From assembly GCF_900099775.1 (NCBI RefSeq), contig NZ_FMTM01000005.1, positions 310,001 through 374,000 on the forward strand: DNA of 64,000 nucleotides. Reading direction: 5' to 3'. The notes under the pieces are model-generated. The model ran no database searches and was not told where the DNA came from. It saw only the letters and a program-made list of their open reading frames with translations. Below are positions 60,322-64,000 of the stretch, one piece after another. Each line of letters opens with the position of its first letter. The first letter of the stretch is position 1. A program made the position numbers and the translations under genes. This DNA is from Rhizobium mongolense subsp. loessense. GTDB lineage: Bacteria; Pseudomonadota; Alphaproteobacteria; Rhizobiales; Rhizobiaceae.

Positions 60322-62034
60322 ATGCCCCACAAGATTTCCCGCGCCGCCTATGCCAGCATGTTCGGCCCGACCGTTGGCGACAAGGTGCGCCTCGCCGATA
60401 CCGAGCTCTTCATCGAGGTCGAAAAAGATTTCACGACCTATGGCGAAGAGGTGAAGTTCGGCGGCGGCAAGGTGATCCGCGACGGTATGGGGCAGAGCCA
60501 GGTGACGCGCGCCAACGGTGCGGTCGATACCGTCATCACCAATGCGGTGATTGTCGATCATACCGGCATCGTGAAAGCCGATATCGGCCTCAAGGACGGA
60601 CGCATCGTCGCGATCGGCAAGGCTGGCAACCCGGACACGCAGCCGGGCGTCAACATCATCGTCGGACCAGGCACCGAGGCGATCGCGGGCGAAGGCAAGA
60701 TCGTGACGGCCGGCGGGATGGACAGCCACATCCACTTCATCTGCCCGCAGCAGATCGAAGAAGCGCTGATGAGCGGTCTCACCTGCATGCTCGGCGGCGG
60801 CACCGGCCCAGCGCATGGCACATTGGCGACGACCTGCACGCCCGGCCCGTGGCACCTCGCTCGGATGATCGAAGCGGCCGACGCCTTCCCGATGAACCTC
60901 GCCTTCGCCGGCAAGGGCAATGCATCGCTGCCCGGCGCGCTCGAGGAAATGGTGCTTGCAGGCGCCACCTCACTGAAGCTGCACGAAGACTGGGGCACGA
61001 CGCCCGGCGCGATCGACTGCTGCCTGACGGTTGCCGACCAATACGACGTGCAGGTGATGATCCATACCGACACGCTAAACGAAAGCGGCTTTGTCGAAGA
61101 CACGATCGGCGCCATCAAGGGCCGCACGATCCATGCCTTTCACACGGAAGGGGCAGGCGGCGGCCACGCGCCGGACATCATCAAGATCTGCGGCCAATCC
61201 AACGTTATCCCGTCTTCCACCAATCCCACGCGGCCCTACACGGTCAATACGATCGCTGAACATCTCGACATGCTGATGGTCTGCCATCACCTGTCGCCGT
61301 CGATCCCGGAAGACATCGCCTTTGCCGAAAGCCGCATCCGCAAGGAAACGATCGCAGCAGAAGACATCCTGCACGATATCGGCGCCTTCTCGATCATCTC
61401 GTCGGACAGCCAGGCCATGGGCCGTGTTGGCGAGGTGGCAATCCGCACATGGCAGACGGCCGACAAGATGAAGCGCCAGCGTGGCCGTCTGAAAGAAGAG
61501 AAGGGCGACAATGACAATTTCCGCGTCCGCCGTTACATCGCCAAATACACGATCAATCCGGCGATTGCGCATGGCCTTTCCCATGAGATCGGCTCGATTG
61601 AAGTCGGCAAGCGCGCCGATCTGGTCATCTGGAATCCCGCCTTCTTCGGTGTGAAGCCGGACATGGTGCTGCTCGGCGGCTCGATTGCCGCTGCACCTAT
61701 GGGCGATCCGAACGCCTCCATCCCGACGCCGCAGCCGGTGCATTACCGGCCGATGTTTGCCTCCTACGGCAAGAGCCTCACCAATTCCTCCGTCACCTTC
61801 GTTTCCCAGGCGTCGCTCGATGCCGGGCTGAAGGGAAGGCTGGGTGTCGCCAAGGACCTCGTTGCGGTCAAAAACACTCGCGGCGGCATCTCCAAGGCAT
61901 CGATGATCCACAACAGCCTGACGCCGCATATCGAGGTGGATCCGGAAACCTACGAGGTGCGCGCCGATGGCGAACTGCTCACCTGCGAACCAGCAACTGT
62001 GCTGCCGATGGCGCAACGCTACTTCCTCTTTTAG
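60322..62034 (+). CDS. ureC: Urease catalytic subunit alpha
   Basis: The 570-residue alpha subunit carries the dinuclear nickel centre. Ligands are H136 and H138 (MDSHIHF), the carbamylated Lys219 (ATSLKLHEDWG), H248 (MIHTD) and H274 (HAFHTEG), plus the Asp in ISSDSQAMGRVGE. The mobile flap has C321 and H322 (MVCHHLSPS). It starts 3 bases after the GT29-like gene. All active-site residues are intact, so an active enzyme is expected. Confidence 0.98.
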   Translation: MPHKISRAAYASMFGPTVGDKVRLADTELFIEVEKDFTTYGEEVKFGGGKVIRDGMGQSQVTRANGAVDTVITNAVIVDHTGIVKADIGLKDGRIVAIGKAGNPDTQPGVNIIVGPGTEAIAGEGKIVTAGGMDSHIHFICPQQIEEALMSGLTCMLGGGTGPAHGTLATTCTPGPWHLARMIEAADAFPMNLAFAGKGNASLPGALEEMVLAGATSLKLHEDWGTTPGAIDCCLTVADQYDVQVMIHTDTLNESGFVEDTIGAIKGRTIHAFHTEGAGGGHAPDIIKICGQSNVIPSSTNPTRPYTVNTIAEHLDMLMVCHHLSPSIPEDIAFAESRIRKETIAAEDILHDIGAFSIISSDSQAMGRVGEVAIRTWQTADKMKRQRGRLKEEKGDNDNFRVRRYIAKYTINPAIAHGLSHEIGSIEVGKRADLVIWNPAFFGVKPDMVLLGGSIAAAPMGDPNASIPTPQPVHYRPMFASYGKSLTNSSVTFVSQASLDAGLKGRLGVAKDLVAVKNTRGGISKASMIHNSLTPHIEVDPETYEVRADGELLTCEPATVLPMAQRYFLF

Positions 62035-62377
62035 GGCATCAGGAGCGCTGGCTTTGTCCGCCGGCGCTCCTAAAGCGCCAATCAAAATTGCTCATCACAT
62101 GGTTGTATAAAGCGATGAAAATTTGTCGCGAGCAACAGTCGCATGCATTCGAGATACGGAAATCCTTTCGATTTAAAATAATCGTTTATTTTCAATTGCT
62201 TGGATTTATATTGGAGGCTATCGATGTTGCTTGCCGCAGCATGGAAACCGAGCGCGGAAACAATACAACATTAAATCGTATAAACTCGTTCCAATTTTAA
62301 CGATCTGCTTAAGAAGCCGGCAGGAGTTGAGCTCTAATCAGATATCTCCGGGGACGCCGAGCTGGAGGTCGATTCTC
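62035..62377. other. 343-base gap after ureC, with an AT-rich section
   Basis: It begins with a hairpin (see the next entry). From about 62085 to 62300 the sequence is markedly richer in A and T than the window average (for example TTTAAAATAATCGTTTATTTTCAA near 62170, given here by its ends only). This region could hold the promoter of the diguanylate cyclase gene. No gene was found in it. Confidence 0.55.
62041..62071 (+). terminator. Hairpin after ureC, weak terminator candidate
   Basis: A 12-base stem with one G-T pairing (AGGAGCGCTGGC / GCCGGCGCTCCT) and a 7-base loop starts 7 bases after the ureC stop. It has no T-tract, so transcription may run on to ureEF. Confidence 0.5.
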
Positions 62378-63244
62378 ATGAGGAGCTGGATTTTTCTCCA
62401 GGCTGAACTTGGCAATTTTCACCATCGCGGCACGATTTTCAGCTTTGCGCTGAAGATGAGTTTTGCCGCCGTTATCCTATCGATACTGTTGATCCTTGCA
62501 GTGATGCCGCCGCTTGCCTTCCTCGACGTGCTGCCGTTCACGCTCGCTCTTACCATCAGCTACAGCATCGTGCTGTCCTGGCTTCTCAGTGGCATTGTCT
62601 GCGGCATTCTTTCGTTGATCGTCGGCCATGCAATGCATCAGCTGACGGTATCGCGCGCGGAGTTCGAAAAGCTCAGCCGGATCGATATGCTGTCCGGCCT
62701 GTTGAACCGCCGTGCGTTTGCGGAAGCGCTCGACAGCATCGATGACGACGCCTCGCTGGTGATTTTCGATGTCGACCGTTTCAAGGCGATAAACGACCGT
62801 TTCGGCCATGCCTGCGGCGATGCCGTCATCATAGCCGTTTCCGCAATTCTCGCCTCGGCATTCGACGGTTCTTCGGTCGTCGCACGTCTCGGAGGCGAAG
62901 AGTTCGGCGTTATCGTTTCAGGCGGTGACGTTGAAGAACGGCTACAGAAGATCGAAGCGGTAAAGACGCAGATTGCCCGACGGTCGATCGCTGCTGACGG
63001 CTGCGACATATCGATCACTATTTCGGCAGGTATTGCCGATCTTCTGCCCGGGCGCAGCAAGGAGGCCGTTTATGCGTCCGCCGACAAGGCGCTTTATCTG
63101 GCAAAAGCGCTTGGCCGCAACCGCGTCGTGCATGAAAGGAACGCGTTGGACCACACATGGCATCACCATCTGACCGAGGGCGGCCTTGGCGTCCAGGGTG
63201 CGGTGCCAGATTACGACGGTACACAGCGCGCCTATGGCATATAA
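62378..63244 (+). CDS. Membrane-anchored diguanylate cyclase (GGDEF)
   Basis: The 288-residue product has two hydrophobic helices (about 28-48 and 55-85) and a GGDEF domain (about 105-265). The active site reads GGEEF (ARLGGEEFGVIV), a functional variant. DMLSGLLNRRAFAEAL and FDVDRFKAINDRFGHACGD are also present. It should make cyclic di-GMP at the inner membrane. GGAGG precedes the ATG at 62378. It separates ureC from ureE on the same strand, behind an AT-rich leader, which suggests an inserted gene with its own promoter. Confidence 0.88.
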   Translation: MRSWIFLQAELGNFHHRGTIFSFALKMSFAAVILSILLILAVMPPLAFLDVLPFTLALTISYSIVLSWLLSGIVCGILSLIVGHAMHQLTVSRAEFEKLSRIDMLSGLLNRRAFAEALDSIDDDASLVIFDVDRFKAINDRFGHACGDAVIIAVSAILASAFDGSSVVARLGGEEFGVIVSGGDVEERLQKIEAVKTQIARRSIAADGCDISITISAGIADLLPGRSKEAVYASADKALYLAKALGRNRVVHERNALDHTWHHHLTEGGLGVQGAVPDYDGTQRAYGI

Positions 63245-63322
63245 CGGCCGCGCGAAGGCATTGGCGCTTGCGCTGCCAGGCGCTATTTTGCATGGTCTTG
63301 ATCTCACAGAAACGGACATGTC

Positions 63323-63802
63323 ATGCAGCGCGTCACCTCCTATCTTCCGGCCGGAACCCCGTCTACCAACCCTATCGGCAAAGTCGTCCTGCCGCATGAT
63401 CTGAGGCATCTACGCCGGAAGCTCCTGCATCTCGAAAACGGCGACATGGTCATGCTCGACCTGAAGGAGCCGGTTTTGTTTGCAAGCGGCGACATGCTGG
63501 TGCTCGAGGACGGCGAGCTCATCGAAGTCCAGGCTGCTGACGAGAAGCTTTTCGAGATCAGGGGCCGGGACCGGCTGCATCTTATCGAGCTTGCCTGGCA
63601 CCTCGGCAACCGCCACCTCGGCGCGCAGATCGAAGAGGAGCGCATCCTGATCCTGCGCGACCACGTGATCCGGTCGATGCTCGAAGGGCTCGGAGCGACG
63701 GTCAGAGAGGTCACCGAGCCTTTCCAGCCCGCCCGCGGGGCCTACCATTCACACGGTGGTCACTCACATGGGCACGACCACGGCCACCACGCGCATGATT
63801 AA
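63323..63802 (+). CDS. ureE: Urease nickel metallochaperone UreE
   Basis: The 159-residue chaperone binds nickel. It has the N-terminal UreE domain (about 10-75) with the LPHDLRHLRRKLLHLENGD motif, the ferredoxin-like C-terminal domain with LIELAWHLGNRH containing the nickel-site His (about 94-98), and a histidine-rich tail (HSHGGHSHGHDHGHHAHD) at the C terminus. It is followed by ureF. No strong ribosome-binding site is seen before the ATG. Confidence 0.94.
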   Translation: MQRVTSYLPAGTPSTNPIGKVVLPHDLRHLRRKLLHLENGDMVMLDLKEPVLFASGDMLVLEDGELIEVQAADEKLFEIRGRDRLHLIELAWHLGNRHLGAQIEEERILILRDHVIRSMLEGLGATVREVTEPFQPARGAYHSHGGHSHGHDHGHHAHD

Positions 63803-63808
63803 GCTGCA

Positions 63809-64000
63809 ATGAGCGAGAGCGCCGACCTGCAGGCCCTGCTGCGTCTCATGGCATGGCTCTCGCCGGCCTTTCCGGTCGGCTCGTTTGCCTATTCCAACGG
63901 CCTCGAGCGCGCCGTCCATGACGGGCTTGTTACGGATGCAGCCTCGCTGGACGGATGGATCGAAACGCTACTTTCCCATGGGAGCATCTGGAACGATGCC
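63809..64000 (+). CDS. ureF: Urease accessory protein UreF (partial, cut by window end)
   Basis: The first 64 codons are present and show the family opening: LLRLMAWLSPAFPVGSFAYS and then NGLERAVHDGLVTDAASLDGWIE. UreF joins UreD and UreG in the GTP-dependent activation complex. It begins 6 bases after ureE, and the reading frame is open to the window edge. Confidence 0.93.
   Translation, partial: MSESADLQALLRLMAWLSPAFPVGSFAYSNGLERAVHDGLVTDAASLDGWIETLLSHGSIWNDA

Noticed and set aside
1..64000. Insertion sequences, prophage, CRISPR array, rRNA operon
   Set aside because: No transposase, integrase, phage structural gene, regularly spaced repeat or rRNA sequence was seen anywhere in the window.

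Overview
The window reads as chromosomal DNA of a fast-growing Rhizobium (Rhizobiaceae, Alphaproteobacteria). The protein-level evidence is a CtrA/ChpT/SciP cell-cycle module, an alphaproteobacterial RpoH, the UDP-sugar/mannose genes of rhizobial surface polysaccharides, and a urt/ure cluster with rhizobial extra genes. The DNA evidence is a RIME-type palindromic intergenic element. Base composition is high in GC with strong third-position GC bias. I see no phage genes, transposases, CRISPR array, rRNA or confident tRNA.

Layout. 0-5 kb: a MexEF/BepFG-like RND efflux pair split by a RIME element. 5-9 kb: a lone D-xylonate dehydratase (XylD type) and a PAS-GGDEF-EAL protein. 8.7-14 kb, minus strand: a four-gene nucleotide-sugar operon (phosphomannomutase, GDP-mannose pyrophosphorylase/isomerase, UDP-glucose dehydrogenase, UDP-glucuronate epimerase) for EPS/LPS precursors. 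14-29 kb: mostly housekeeping and stress genes (ung, an MhqO/MhqD-like pair, purA, rpoH, rluD-type synthase, tRNA/rRNA methyltransferase) among rhizobial hypotheticals, including a 790-residue acidic membrane protein and an N-terminally truncated glutathione transferase.

28.8-33.6 kb holds cell-cycle genes: eipA (DUF1134), chpT, a small receiver protein, ctrA, fliJ and sciP. Candidate CtrA sites and a dense cluster of GANTC (CcrM) sites lie in the gaps. 34-38.1 kb is a looser region with a LuxR-type regulator, cysQ, two VOC proteins and a membrane methyltransferase. One VOC protein may be horizontally acquired.

38.5-44 kb is a complete branched-chain amino-acid ABC operon (livHMGF, a small membrane protein, and a separate binding-protein gene). 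44-47 kb has a glyoxylate-reductase-type dehydrogenase, an acyltransferase and a GNAT.

47-64 kb is the most unusual part. A minus-strand pair encodes a 1128-residue sensor that fuses an NCS1-type nucleobase/urea-like permease, a cysteine-rich segment, a histidine kinase and a receiver, followed by its LuxR-type response regulator. It is divergent from urtABCDE (urea ABC transporter), which is followed by ureD, ureA, a DUF1272 Cys-rich protein, ureB, an LprI/DUF1311 protein, a sialyltransferase-motif (GT29-like) protein, ureC, a membrane diguanylate cyclase, ureE and ureF (cut by the window end). Urea imported by Urt would be hydrolysed by urease, and the permease-kinase is a candidate sensor for this or a related nitrogen source. 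That link rests on gene position and domain type only.
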